Part shown: positions 1-11,497 of the stretch, piece after piece | Numbering within the stretch: the first letter of the stretch is position 1 | How the letters are laid out: each line of letters begins with the position of its first letter | Source of the DNA: Telmatactis stephensoni | Lineage: Eukaryota > Cnidaria > Anthozoa > Actiniaria > Isophelliidae | Direction: 5' to 3' | DNA length: 64,000 nucleotides | Assembly (NCBI GenBank): GCA_029948255.1 | Contig: JALIZF010001469.1 | Coordinates: forward strand, 274,397 to 338,396 | Made by a program: the position numbers and the translations under genes | The notes under the pieces: model-generated | What the model saw: the letters and a program-made list of their open reading frames with translations, nothing else | What the model was told of the DNA's origin: nothing | Database searches by the model: none

Positions 1-340
1 TTTTAACTGTGCTGCTTGATTTAGGGGAGATAGGATCACATGACCTGTTAGTGCAAATGTCCCATTTTGAAAGGAAGTTATCAATTGGACATATTGAGTG
101 TCAAACGTGCACAGTTCGTTAACTTGCACGTGAGAACACTTGAATGCATCCCTTGAGCCATTAGTTTGGAAATACATATTTTGATCACTTGGTGAACACA
201 GTTATTTATCTTAGAGTGTATGGAGCTAGCAGTAGAAAGGTTAGAAAATAAGAACTTGAGAAACTGACTTGAAGTGTTATTGGTTCGAGTGTTCTCACCG
301 TGTAATAAATCAGACAAGATAACATACACTTGTTTGTTTG

Positions 341-400
341 TATACACCTATATCAATCAACGTTACGCGACTAACCTGAAAGGGATCATGGGTAGAAATT
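341..400 (+). repeat. solo arm of dispersed foldback element
   Basis: This stretch resembles the arms at 47021-47099 and 54128-54415. Shared blocks are TATACACCTAT..TCAAT, AACGTT, ACGCGACT and GAAAGGGA..ATGGGTAG. It lacks the middle part found in the other copies, so it is a deleted relic. The complete paired form is seen only at 54128-54415. Confidence 0.5.
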
Positions 401-859
401 TACTAAAGTTATTTAATCACGCAAATATCCCATGACTCAATTCAAATCTAGTTTTGTCTTTACCTTATCATAATAATAAAATTTAATAATTTATTCATTT
501 CTAAAGCGCAAATATCAATTTGAGTATTGTTCAATGCGCTTATACACCAAAGAACGTCATTTGTTGACTCTAAAATCAAGACCAAAGCCGAAGAAAGAGT
601 GAAGATTTGTATGTAATAACTACACCTGCTCCTTTTCAGTCAGGGCGTGGGAGCGTGACACAACCTTTTATGTAACCGGTGTATAAGCTAATTTTGTATA
701 CATTTTTTATAATATATAGTTAATTAGAAATTGAATTAAATTTTGTATACATTTTTAATACTGATATATATATAGACTTACGTATTTTTGTTTTGGAAGT
801 AAAGAAGAATCAAGCTTTTAGATTACAAATTGCTAATGTTTTCCTTATGATATCCGATC

Positions 860-1049
860 TAGACCATTCTCTCAAGTGGACACTTGAGAGCTTTCAGACA
901 ATGTTAAAACTTTCTGGTTATCCGATGATTATCTCCCAACATTAATGGGGCTTTGTACGACCACATGACAATATTTTTACTCCCCATTTTAGAATATGGG
1001 TACACGTTTAACGAGTTACGTGGATAAATAAAGTATTATTATTATTATG
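860..1049 (+). repeat. retroposon-like 3' tail with TTA repeats
   Basis: The sequence ends in AATAAAGTA followed by several TTA units (about 1028-1048). This layout is typical of the 3' ends of non-LTR retrotransposons or SINEs, which end in short simple repeats instead of poly(A). No coding remnant of reverse transcriptase is visible. A similar tail is at 4560-4625. The family cannot be named from the sequence alone. Confidence 0.35.
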
Positions 1050-2151
1050 GGTCTAGAATCATATTATCCTAAATCAGGGTCCCCTATACCCCTTTGCAAA
1101 ATAAAATCATGCAAAAATATTTGTTCCTTTTCACGCGTCACGGATATTGATTCAAAAACTTCTTTGACGTTCACAAAAAAATCAAAAGTTGCTTTCCGGA
1201 CGCAAAACGATTCAAAAACCTTAAATCACGTTTCACGTCAAAATAAACCAGCCATTCACGTTTCGCGCAAAAGGTATAGGGGGCCCTGCTAAATGAAAAT
1301 ATATTTCGAGTTCTCGCTATTTCAAATAATAGGAAGAGGCATTGTTTACGTTTTGACACACTTGCATAATATCGAATTTAATTCAAGCTATAGACAAACA
1401 GGCTGTAGAATTGAGAAGGCACACCTCTTAGCACTAATACTGAGAGCAATCGCTTCAATGGTTTTTGAGAAATCAGCTTTTCATTTTCCAAATTTTACAG
1501 TAATGTTCATACATTGACTGCAAAAGTTTTAAAATTAAAAGTGTTAATATTTCAAAAACTATATGAACAATGACACTCAAATTTTCAGATATTACTAAGA
1601 GCAACAGCTTTTTCTCGTTACTGGTGTCTGATTGCATATAGCTTGAAATTTTTGTTATGAATAGATTATGACGTCACGTTGCGCCGCCTATTCGACTCCG
1701 TGAAATCACTGGAAAAATCGAATCACTCGCACAGTGTAAAAATCATTCAAAAACCATGTAAAGATCCCGTAAATTGATATTTACATAGGTACTATATCTT
1801 ATATCGTTTTTGTATAGTTTTTATGTGCAAGTATATGATTTGGCAATTTGCATGCCTTCCGAAATGAAGAATATATTGTTGCATCATTATTTGTTATAAA
1901 TGACTTATAATTTTTATCGATTTTATATATAATTGTATTTAATACATATACCAGGTACATTTTTGCACCGCGTTAAAGTATAAAAATAGCCATTAACTGG
2001 ATTGTTACATGGCTTCACATTAGTAAGTAATTCAATTTTTTCAGTGTAATTCGAGATAATTAAGGTTAAAATGGCTTTTTTTTTCTCCATTAGAAAGCGC
2101 GCACAGTCAAATAATTTCACCGCACCGTTTTCTTGTTTAAGTCGCTATTAG

Positions 2152-3285
2152 CTAAACTGAACTGATATAAAGGATATGTTCTCGGCTAGTTGTTTTTATA
2201 AACCTAACTTTCTTGGACACATTTCTATCAGAATTCTTCTTCGACTTCCTCTTCTTTTTACGAATGGCATTCTGTCTCTCACTGACCAAGGAGTTAATCC
2301 TCACTGCGTAAACCAACAGACAACAACAATTGCAATCCCGATTTTCGCCACAGATTTTTGGCATTCGAACCGTTGATCCAATGCGAATGCTTATCTGACG
2401 GAAAATGAAGGGGTCTATAGCACTGTTAACATATGTCAGGATGTTACTGAAGACTAAAATCTCTTTGAAATGTTTATTAGTTCTTCCACTTCCAAAATCA
2501 TGCCACATCCAAATTACATGATTGGGAAACATGCAAATTGTAAATACAACAAAAGCTAATATAAACATCTTGGTGACTTGGAGCTTCTGGAGCGCGCGTT
2601 TACGCGCGTAAAGCGCGTGTGTACGTGAATGCGTATCACCCATCCTTTTAAAGCGATCTAGTTCACTCTGGAGCTTGCGTCCCGCGCGAATATACGAGGT
2701 ACCGATGACGAAGAGCGGGATCACGAAGAACAGCACAAAAACCGATAAAGTGAAAACCTTGACATACCAATCTTCAGGCCAACTCTCTAGACATTGTTTT
2801 CCCTCAAGCCTTAGTACTAAGGCGTATGGTGTTATCACTATTACTGGCACAGCCCATGCGATAGCGATACATATCTTAGCCATAGCGCTTGTCATACGAG
2901 GCCTTAACGGTGCCATAACAATACGATAACGCTCAAAACTCATGCACAATAACGTAATAACAGATACTGCCATAAGAATTGTCTGGAAGGGATAAATCAT
3001 GAAGCACATTATAGAACCAAACGGAAAATCCCCAGTGATTCTTTCAACAAAATCAAATGGTATACTAATCAGGCATGTAGCGAGATCCGTAACAGCGAGA
3101 TTAGCGATTAAATATTCACTAATGCGTCGCTGGTTGTTCTTGAAGACGTTCCAACAAATAATTCCATTGCCTGTGGTTCCAATGAGAATGATCACACAGT
3201 ATAGAGTCATTTGAACGATCCAAACTGGTGTTACCAACGATCCTCCAACTGCTGTTCCGTTTACATTTGCAATCGATTCGCTCAT
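2152..3285 (-). CDS. rhodopsin-like (class A) G protein-coupled receptor, probably peptide-receptor-like
   Basis: A 377-residue seven-helix receptor of the plasma membrane, expected to couple an extracellular ligand to heterotrimeric G proteins. Visible landmarks: N-glycosylation sequon at N9; GN in helix 1 (N40); NLAVTDLA in helix 2 (D67); Cys94 before helix 3 and Cys165 in extracellular loop 2, the usual disulfide pair; ERY (118-120) in place of DRY; W144 in helix 4; P190 and Y198 in helix 5. Helix 6 has CMFP (251-254), so the toggle tryptophan of CWxP is Met. Helix 7 has DPFIF (291-295) where NPxxY is usual. The tail has a Cys cluster near 318-322 (possible palmitoylation) and a very basic stretch near 340-360. 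The ATG is supported by an in-frame TAG at 3310-3312, nine codons upstream. The gene is intronless, as is common for class A GPCRs. The overall pattern resembles neuropeptide-type receptors; the ligand is unknown. Confidence 0.93.
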   Translation of the reverse strand: MSESIANVNGTAVGGSLVTPVWIVQMTLYCVIILIGTTGNGIICWNVFKNNQRRISEYLIANLAVTDLATCLISIPFDFVERITGDFPFGSIMCFMIYPFQTILMAVSVITLLCMSFERYRIVMAPLRPRMTSAMAKICIAIAWAVPVIVITPYALVLRLEGKQCLESWPEDWYVKVFTLSVFVLFFVIPLFVIGTSYIRAGRKLQSELDRFKRMGDTHSRTHALYARKRALQKLQVTKMFILAFVVFTICMFPNHVIWMWHDFGSGRTNKHFKEILVFSNILTYVNSAIDPFIFRQISIRIGSTVRMPKICGENRDCNCCCLLVYAVRINSLVSERQNAIRKKKRKSKKNSDRNVSKKVRFIKTTSREHILYISSV

Positions 3286-4394
3286 TTTGACATTGAAAAC
3301 GATAGCGTTCTACTTATGACTTCTTGATGTTGATTTCCATCGCTTTCGAGGCTATTTAACAATCTTTCTTTCCCTAAGGCTCATCTTTTTGAAGAAGCTC
3401 TCCGCAAATAAACAGATGGCAGTGTATTGTAGAATCTAAAAAAGGATTGAATTAAAATCAGTTGATGTGATCAATGACGTCGTGTTGGAAGGTAGGAAAT
3501 TGAAATTAGAGTTTGTTCATCCGGTTTTTCTTACCTAAACGCGTAAGATTTAATGATCATATCATGTTCAATCTAATTCTGGCGTTTTTTGTTTGAATTT
3601 CATAACATATGTTATTGAATTATTGTTTACTCGCGTTTTCTATATCTTGTAACAAAATAATCAACGCTCACTTTGATTCGTGTTTCGTTTTTTCGTTTGC
3701 ATTCAGTTTACTTCCCTGATAGAGGAGAAATTTTTGAATTTATCTTTATCCCTCGCTTTCTATTCGTCTCTTTCCTTTCATTAGTTCTTGCTTCCCTTCC
3801 ATTTTCCTCAATGTTCGTATTCCCTTTTCTATCTTTTTTAAGATTTAATTATCCATAGTTTCTTGTTCAAATATACTTAGTTTCTAGTCTTCCGCTTCTG
3901 ACCCATTTTCATTGTTATTACTCAGTCATATAAAAATTACCGTGGCAAAAATGGCTACTGAATGACAACTTCTGATTACAGATACCTCAATATTCCGGAC
4001 GACGCACTTCTCTAACTGAGATCTCAGTCCATGTCCCAACAACTGGAATCTCTATACATTTCCATACATTTGTAAATACAACCTCACAGTGTGATTACCT
4101 CCAACCAATGCAAGGCCACCCCACACAAATTTCCCTGCAAATTATCCAATCACGATCGAGTGTATAAACAATAGAATCTCCACAAACATTTGATATCTCG
4201 CTTAAAATTCATTTAATTTATTTTGTTTGTGTAAGAACTACATCGATATGTTGAACAGATTGAAGGAACTCACCACAATTTTGTTGTTACGTGTAAAAAG
4301 GGATCATTGAAATTTTGTCTAAAAATTTGTTTGCGTTGTCTAGAGCTTGGTTGGAGTACTGTAATAAGACGTATACGATAATGCGCAGCACTAT
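3286..4394. other. 5' flank of the minus-strand GPCR; nothing else seen
   Basis: This is the presumed promoter side of the GPCR. It is AT-rich with scattered pyrimidine-rich runs (about 3690-3840). No clear TATA box, repeat family or second gene could be supported. Confidence 0.4.
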
Positions 4395-4396
4395 TA

Positions 4397-4476
4397 GGGG
4401 CCGTTCACACTATAGTTTTAATTTAGATGGATCTGAGATCGATCCAGCTTGAAGCGATCTCAGTGTGAACGCTCGT
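4397..4476 (+). repeat. short foldback (hairpin) repeat fragment
   Basis: The segment opens with GGGGCCGTTCACACT and closes with AGTGTGAACG, and carries GATCGATC-type words between. It looks like a degraded MITE with short inverted ends. The left end follows TTA, as in PIF/Harbinger derivatives, but the right terminal bases are missing, so the class is a guess. Confidence 0.4.
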
Positions 4477-4539
4477 CATTTTGCTAGATCAATCTCCGAT
4501 TGATCGATCTAAGTTGGCTCGCTGCAATTGCCTCCCCGA

Positions 4540-4625
4540 TAGTAGGGTACTAGTGCCCGGCTTTAAGATTTTGAGACATTAATAAAGTTATTAGCCAGTT
4601 ATTGTTATTATTATTATTATTATTG
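4540..4625 (+). repeat. non-LTR retroposon-like 3' tail ending in TTA repeats
   Basis: A GACATTAATAAAGTTATTAG stretch leads into TTATTATTATTATTATT (about 4605-4624). This resembles a 3' untranslated tail of a LINE or LINE-mobilised SINE. There is no coding remnant upstream. Confidence 0.4.
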
Positions 4626-4927
4626 AGCTAATGCTCCATCGCTCCATGCTATAAGACATATAAGAGATATGGGACGGGGTACAACATTTTAGAAAACAAG
4701 AGCTCCACAGAGAATCCAGAGAACATTTTAGAGGAAAAGTGCCCCGAAGTTATCTTCGGAGGGGGTGCAGTGCACACCCCCTGCACCCCTCCCCCTAAAT
4801 CTGCCGCTGTAAAACATATGAATATGAGGTTATAAAGAGTCAAGATGCGTAGTCTCGCATCAACTACGCCACTTTTTCCTTGTAGAATTTCGTAGTGATC
4901 GACAATTGAATAGCCCATACGGAAGAT

Positions 4928-4930
<3 letters not shown>

Positions 4931-4990
<60 letters not shown>

Positions 4991-5013
4991 AGAAGAAGAA
5001 GAAAAAAAAAGAA
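4931..5013 (+). repeat. 58-base poly(A) followed by GAA repeats and short A runs
   Basis: An uninterrupted run of 58 A occupies 4931-4988, followed by GAA repeats and another A run. It could be the tail of a retroposed sequence inserted in plus orientation; the 300 bases to its left contain a GC-rich hairpin (about 4760-4800) but no recognisable gene. Long homopolymers like this are also prone to assembly-length errors. Confidence 0.7.
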
Positions 5014-5439
5014 AATGGTAATAGGATAAAATCTGCTACAGCTTCATGCAATCGACTCAAATTTAGACCAAGTAATGCATTGCCACTCGATAAGAATGGA
5101 GCTATATACCGATCTTTTAGCTATAATTTATTAACCGCGGCGAATCGCCAACTCCATGCATGTTTGAATGCCAATTACGCATGTGTCACGATAATCGAGA
5201 GAAAAGGACCTGGGTCAAAACGTTAACAAAAAAAAAAAAAAACATTTTAGTTGCTAAAGTATATCGGCAAGTTAAAAGCACTCGTAGATTATTTGATATC
5301 AATTTTTCTAATGGAGGCAATTTCATGCTGTGTTGAGGGTCAGACATAAAGTAATTGGTCTAGAAATAATGTTTCAGCCACAAAATACAACCAAAAGAAA
5401 GACTGAAATAGATCTAGAGAAAGACATAAACAACGAAAA

Positions 5440-5760
5440 AACAATCAAACAAATAAACAGAGTGGCAAAGAGGAAATGAAGAGGGAACGAACAAACAAAC
5501 AAACGGAAAGAAGGAAGGAAGGAAGGAAGAAATTAAGAAAGAAGGAAAGAAAGAAAGAAAGAAAGAAAGAAAGAATGAATGAATGAATGAATGAAGAAAG
5601 AAGAAAGAAAGAAAGAAAAGAGAAAGGAGGGAAGGGGGAAAAAGGGTTGAAGAAAAGAGAAAATCGAAAGATCAAAAAATGTAAGAAAATGAGAGTGAAA
5701 GGAAAAAGAAACAGAGAGAAAGAAAAAAGAAATGAGACAGTAGTTGGAAAAAGAGGGAGA
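5440..5760 (+). repeat. GAAA/GGAA purine microsatellite tract
   Basis: The segment has successive runs of ACAA, GGAA, GAAA, GAAT and imperfect AGAAA units on the plus strand. The reading frames open across it encode only low-complexity Lys/Glu/Arg or Phe/Ser runs and are not genes. Confidence 0.8.
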
Positions 5761-6699
5761 AAGAGGAGAGAAGGAACCGTACTTTGGCAGAACCCAAAAA
5801 TTAAGGAAACGATTATTTCAGAGAGAGAAAACGTCGAACAGCATTGTAAAAAGAAGATCGACGAAGATATAACTCAAGAATGAATATATCCGAAAAAGGA
5901 GGAATCGAAGTAGAAAAAGTAAAAACAAATGGAAGGGGAAAATCCGTTAAGAGAAAATAATTCCCATCGAACACATATTGCTACTCACAATTTACGTCTT
6001 TCAAAATTCGTTACCATCACTTGTAAAATCCTCTATTTTCTCCATCATTTCTTTCCTATCTTCCAAGCAGATTCAAAGCCTTTTAAAGCATCTGCAATAT
6101 GTTGCTTTTTAAACGGTTCTCAGCAACACCCTAGAGTGTGTTTTACCCACTCAGTATCAATAGCACGTAGTGTTGTTTACAGTCAATTCTAGATATTTCA
6201 ATTCTCCACCCACTCCTCCCCCTCATATCACGATCGTCTATTATTCAAGATACCGTTAATTTTTCTGGTAACGTATTTTCAATCCTTATAACGTAAAATT
6301 CTCTTTCGCAATACCATATTAAATGGTTTAAGCGCTGACATCGGGCCGGGGAGGGGGAATTTTTGTATAAAACCATGGGGAATTCTCGTCATATCTTTTA
6401 GAGGTAGAAATTGTGCGACGTGGCATCTTTCAGGATTCAAACGGAAGAATCTCCATAAAATTGGCTATTAAAAGTCATCTTATATTGAAGCATAGTATCA
6501 GTTTGATCGTTAAATAACTAAGCAACGTCACGTCTATGGCCGAAATAAATAAGTAAAAAATGAAAAAAAAAAAAAAAAAGAATCCGGAAATATCCTATAT
6601 GTTTTAGGGCTATGTTGGAACATTTACCACAAGCAAAGTAACCCCCGGTGCTTTTCACAAGAGTAGTTCCAGGAAATTGGAGTTTAAATTGCCTCCCTA
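5761..6699. other. gene-free stretch, nothing recognised
   Basis: No supportable gene or repeat structure was found apart from short A runs near 6560-6578. Confidence 0.4.
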
Positions 6700-6971
6700 C
6701 ACTGGAAATTTTTGCCCATTCAGGAAATATCTAGGAAATTGCATTTTCCTATGACAGGAACTGGACAAAATGTATGAAAATACATTTTCCTGGATATTTC
6801 CTACCATAGGAAATTGCATTTTCTTAGATATACAGTCCTACCTTTTCATTTTCCTATGACAGGAAATATCTAGGAAAATGTATTTTCCTGCATTTTGTTC
6901 ATTTCCTATAATAGGAAAATGCAATTTCCTAGATATTTCCTATCATATGAAACGGGCAAAAATTTACAGTG
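6700..6971 (+). mobile_element. palindromic MITE, family A copy 1 (CACTG ends)
   Basis: A 272-bp element with inverted ends: left CACTGGAAATTTTTGCCC, right the complement of CACTGTAAATTTTTGCCC. The inside is made of alternating direct and inverted copies of AGGAAATATCTAGGAAA-type units separated by CATTTTCCTA words, so it can fold on itself at many registers. A second copy lies at 39137-39448. The CACT[A/G] ends recall CACTA/EnSpm transposons. The flanking trinucleotides (CTA and CTG) do not match exactly, so the superfamily is unproven. Confidence 0.8.
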
Positions 6972-7903
6972 CTGGAGCATCTTATTGAAGGGAGCTGGCT
7001 GATCGCAAGTGATTTTGCTTAATGATTAGATAGTATTTTAGTGCATAGTTTAGAATTCAAATAGGTTTGAAAGTGATTGCAACATCTTTTCAATATAACA
7101 AGAACGCTCGACTGAGCATGCGCAGTATAGGCCTGTCTACATTTTTTGTTGATTTGACGAACAACGAAAAATGCATTTTGTATCTCGGCTGGCTACGACA
7201 TCTGAGGATGCGAACTTTCGAGATCTCAAATATTCTACTTAATACCAGAAATGTCTTTTTTTCTTTTGTTGAAAAATTACGTCATTTCCTTCTTTTGTTT
7301 TACTCCTGGAAACCTGAGATCCTGAGATCAATCATTTTTGACTCAAAATTAAGAAACAGTTTTGTAAACAATATCGCGCGAGGACAGTTGTTTCAGCGCA
7401 ATCCGTGTTGCTCATGTAGTGTTAATCCCGATTTTCCGACGTTTTTGAGTGCGAGCTACTGGTCTCTGTTCTCTTATTAACAGATATAAGCATTTTACAA
7501 CCAACCAGCACGCGAGTCATATCTCAAGTATATTACATAATCACAATTAAAACTTCCTAGTTAAACTACGTCAGTTACCGGCAGACACAAACTTATCAAG
7601 TATAAATGGCCGTTTGCGTGCCATGTTGATTGGTACTACATCCATATAGGGTAAAAAAAGGAGTCTAAGTGCACTGTTATTTAAAGTGAACTGTTATAGA
7701 AACGTATAGATAATGAGACGTGATAACGCTACGGATTTTGATGCTGCATCGATCCGATCGTAGTCTCCCTCGCAGCCGTGTTTAGCCTCGTCACGCTACG
7801 CTCCCTCGGAAAAACACTAAGGGTATTTAAACGCCAATACAATGAATGTATTGGCACAGCGGCAAACACAAAGTTGCATGAAATCAAAATTGTAGTTTTT
7901 TTC
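6972..7903. other. gene-free stretch, nothing recognised
   Basis: A 137-codon open frame at 7067-7480 begins with a non-ATG codon and shows no domain. A short sequence near 7500-7530 (AACCAGCACGCGAGTCATATCTCAA) loosely resembles one arm of the palindrome at 36742-36819, so it may be a decayed copy of that repeat. Confidence 0.4.
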
Positions 7904-8024
7904 AATTTGGGATGTGTGGTGTTATAACGCGTTTTCGTCATGAGATACGTCATCATGACGAATTACTATATTATGACGGTTTTTTTTCTGACGAAAATGC
8001 GTCATAGCACCACATATCCCAAAT
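7904..8024. mobile_element. foldback element with about 40-bp arms
   Basis: The left arm begins AATTTGGGATGTGTGGTG and is mirrored by CACCACATATCCCAAATT at the right end. Arms contain CGTTTTCGTCA/TGACGAAAATGCG pairs. The loop has further TCATGACG words. No coding content is present. It is probably a MITE; no target-site duplication could be assigned. Confidence 0.7.
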
Positions 8025-8160
8025 TCTCTTTGAAGTCTAACAATTTTGTTCTTGTTTTCTTCTTCTTCTTCTTCTTCTTCTTCTTTCTGTCTTGCATTTG
8101 TACTTTATTCATTAATTTGTCGATTCATTCGATTGATTAGGGAGTTTAACTTTAAGATTG

Positions 8161-8625
8161 TACGACGGCAACGCTGACGACGACGGTAGAGAACAATGAG
8201 ATTAATCAAGAAGAATAAAGCTGACACGTGGAATGTTTAGTATATACTATTTCAAAAATCGTTATCGGAAGTCAAGTAACAAGCGTCAAACTAAGACTGA
8301 AATGAATGCTGGTTTAATGATGGTAATATATTCAAACCACACTTGTTTAATTTCTATAAAACTCATTACAAAATATGAGCATTTTCACGTGCTTGAACAT
8401 TGCCGGTTATATTACACCTAATTCTGTTGATAACAAATGTGATTTGAGTACAATTCCATCATAAAACCAGCATTCACTTCGGTCTTGGCTTGACGCTTGT
8501 TTCTTGACTTGCGACAACGATTTTTGAAATAAGTGTAAATAAGTAGATTCAACCGTCCCATGCAGGCCAATTTACCACGGCAAACTCGAACGTTTCACGC
8601 TCTACCGACAACGCGAACGTCCAAC
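8161..8625. mobile_element. palindromic MITE of about 465 bp
   Basis: Long inverted arms are visible: the left arm (8246-8325, with AAAATCGTT..CAAGTAACAAGCGTCAA..GAATGCTGG) pairs with the right arm (8455-8535). An outer pair (CGGTAGAG near 8184, CTCTACCG near 8600) extends the symmetry. The centre is AT-rich and non-coding. This is typical of a non-autonomous DNA transposon that has kept only its inverted repeats. Confidence 0.75.
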
Positions 8626-8816
8626 CAATTTTCTTTCATAATTTACTTTGCTATGTACCATTCATCGTGTTGTAATTTTATGGGATAACGAACGCAAATT
8701 CAACTACTAACGAATACAATTGCAAGAAAGCATGGATTAAAATAGAATAGGGCACTTTTTCAGCCACGTAGTCTTCGACGTTAACGTCTTACCATCGGCT
8801 TAAACTTCCTATTAAT

Positions 8817-8940
8817 GCATTCATTCATTCATTCATTCATTCATTCATTCATTCATTCATTCATTCATTCATTCATTTATTAATTCATTCGTATATTCAT
8901 TCATTCATTCATTCATTCTCATCCATTCACTTGCTTATTC
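8817..8940 (+). repeat. (ATTC)n microsatellite
   Basis: About 16 near-perfect ATTC units in a first block (8817-8876), then a short interruption and a second, less regular block to about 8940. Confidence 0.95.
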
Positions 8941-11240
8941 GGACACAACTTTGTCGCTTCATGTTGTTTCATATATTATTGCGGTTCAAACATTTATGTA
9001 TGAATTCGTGTTGTCATTCATCATTCGAATATATTCCTTTCATTTTATGCTTCGATTTCCCATGCATTTACTACTAACTTCCTTTCTTTTTTATTTCAAA
9101 CTCGAATTAACTGCCTCTTTCTGTATTAAAATGAAATCTTCCAGCAAATGTCAAAGACTTGCTTCCTTTAGTTTTTTTCCTACTACCATACTTTTAATCC
9201 AATGTGTTCCCTTCAAGAAAACTACGACAATATTTTTATTTTTTTCCCAGAAAAAAACCTCAAATCTTTGCAACCAAAACGAGAGATAATCTGTTGACGG
9301 ATTCTTGTCTGGAGTTTTAATCTTTATTTGATTTTACTTCCTGAGATTAATAGAAAAACTTAAGCTTTCAGTGTCATTTGTTTTCTTTTAGTAGATCATT
9401 CGTAATTGCAGCTGTTTGAACAAGCAAAAACACAGACGGATTTTTTTCCACCTTTTTATAATAGAAGTCACTTTGCCATGACCTGAGGTAAAGCAGTTTT
9501 TGATTGGTTTATATAAAACACTTGGAAATGAGGTTTTGCTTTTTAAAAGCCTCTAGGCAGGAAGTTTAATATAAATAAGATTGGAAAACTCGTTTTTGGT
9601 ATAACACCCGCCTAACCTCTTTAAACTTTTCATTAAAAAGACTCATCTAGATTTCTTCAGATTTTGAAAAGAAGGAAAAACTAGTATGATATCTTTATAG
9701 ACTCAGACCTTAAAGGATGTGTTTTGACTTTCTTAATGAGTTCTTTTGGCTCGCTTTTGAGCAAAGCAAACAATCCTTATTTGTACCTTTTCTAGACACT
9801 CTTTTGTTGGCAAAATAAAATTCTGGCTGTTATCAGAAACATCTAAAGAATGTTAGAACTGTTTCATCTGAGAATGAGTTACTCTAGAATGAAAATCAAT
9901 TCTTGAAATTTATGAATTTCTTTGCACATTTGAAATGTAGAACCGATGTCTTACCTTTTTTTATTGTCTGAGAGTAACCTTGAATCCACTTAACTCACTA
10001 TTGAATATCATTTTGTCAGAATGTCTTGAAATAGTGTTAACAAATATGTTGCATGGATAAAATCCCCCGTGTCAGACTGTTCAAGTCATCGAGTCTTTGT
10101 TGACTGCTTGAGTTGTGTGTTTATATATATATCAATTCAATTTCACCCACATTATAAAACAAAGCCCATTTCTGATTGGTCCATTATCAGTCAAGAACCC
10201 AATTTGATGCTGGTCAATTGTGTTGGTTTCAGTCCGTAAAATAGCGCTCTGATTGGTTGATTGATCAGGTCCGCAAGTCAACTAAAGGTTTTATGTTTTA
10301 ATTTCTATGTAGCTCGTTATATTTCAAGATAGCCTTGAGCTAGGGATTTAATATTTGATTTTTTTTCTCTGTCACGTTGATTCTATGAAAAGGTTTTTGT
10401 GAAATTTGAACTCTTAGTTTGCATGCGACTTTTACAAAAACACTAGAGTGGCTTTCCGGCCACAATAAATCACAAATGTGTTGAATTGACCAATCAAATT
10501 GCACGAATATATTGATATTTCAGTGATCGTCGTTGAGTTAAATGACTTTTGTACTTTTGCTCCATATTATGCTTGAATTTTCAAAAACCTTAATCTAAGA
10601 TTTATTTCTCGCTAAAAAATAGAACCACCAAAACATCACTTAACTTATCTGATAGAAAATTATCTTATATCTTTGGTTATCAGGTTCTCAACGCGACATG
10701 CACAATTGATTTGTACATGTCAATTCCATTTCCATATCAAGAAAATAATATACACATGAAAGATTAATCAAAATGAAAGTCTCTCTGGTATTATCGTCCG
10801 CGTAGGTAAAAAAACAAAAAACAAAACAAAAAACAAAAAAAGTCAAATTATACATAGTGTGAATTTATTGAAAACCAAAGTGATGACGAAAAATTGCCCA
10901 TTTTCATTACGAATATTATTGCTTTAGCTATGATATTTGATTTATTTTTTGCCGATCAAAAATCCAAAATGGTGCAATGAAGTAATAATGGTATAATGAA
11001 GTGAATAATGAATAAGAAGTTAATAATAAATAAGTAAAATATGGATTTGAGTATTAAACCTCTCCCCGCCTTCATTAAATTCATAAGATCAGATTCATAA
11101 TTTATTCAAATAAGTATGCTACTTAAGTAGTCAATATATGTGTGCGTTGGTGTATAATAACGAGAGGCCAATTGAAACTAGTATGTAGTTTATACGTGTT
11201 TTTGCTCGTTATTTTGCAATGTTGACACGCTGTTCTCACG
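8941..11240. other. gene-free AT-rich stretch, nothing recognised
   Basis: About 2.3 kb without a supportable gene. Open frames are short and of low complexity. The only ordered sequence is a short AAAAC-type run near 10808-10840. Confidence 0.4.
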
Positions 11241-11244
11241 AGAT

Positions 11245-11490
11245 GGACACGAATTTTGCACATATGTGTCACGTTTCTGCACGTTCGTACGTCCTCTTTT
11301 ACTGAATACGCTTTCGAAAGTGTTTTTTTCTGTACGTTGTTTCTGTTCATCTTTGTCCTAGCTTGATATTTTGCACGAAATTTGCACGTATGTGTCACGT
11401 TTCTGCACATTTGTTTTCTTTTACTGAATACGTTTTCGAAAGGTTTTTTTTCTGTACGTTCTTTCATCTTTGCCCTAGCTTGATATTCAC
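11245..11490 (+). repeat. two-copy tandem repeat, unit about 117-126 bp
   Basis: The block TATGTGTCACGTTTCTGCAC ... TTACTGAATACG.TTTCGAAAG ... CTGTACGTT..TTTCATCTTTG..CTAGCTTGATATT occurs twice in a row, offset by 126 bases at its start and 117 at its end. The minus-strand frame across it is open only because of the repeat and is not considered coding. Confidence 0.75.
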
Positions 11491-11497
11491 ACGACGC

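Larger units (their letters stand above)
1..2151. other. gene-free AT-rich stretch
   Basis: I see no supportable gene here. The open frames are short, lack recognisable motifs and often lack an ATG. The stretch contains a solo arm of a dispersed foldback repeat near 341-400, a retroposon-like tail ending in TTA repeats near 1035-1048, and a palindromic cAMP-response-element octamer (TGACGTCA) at 1669-1676. The last few hundred bases are the presumed 3' flank of the GPCR on the minus strand. A minus-strand ATTAAA at 1938-1943 could serve as its polyadenylation signal, but it is some 210 bases past the stop, so this is only a possibility. Confidence 0.5.
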
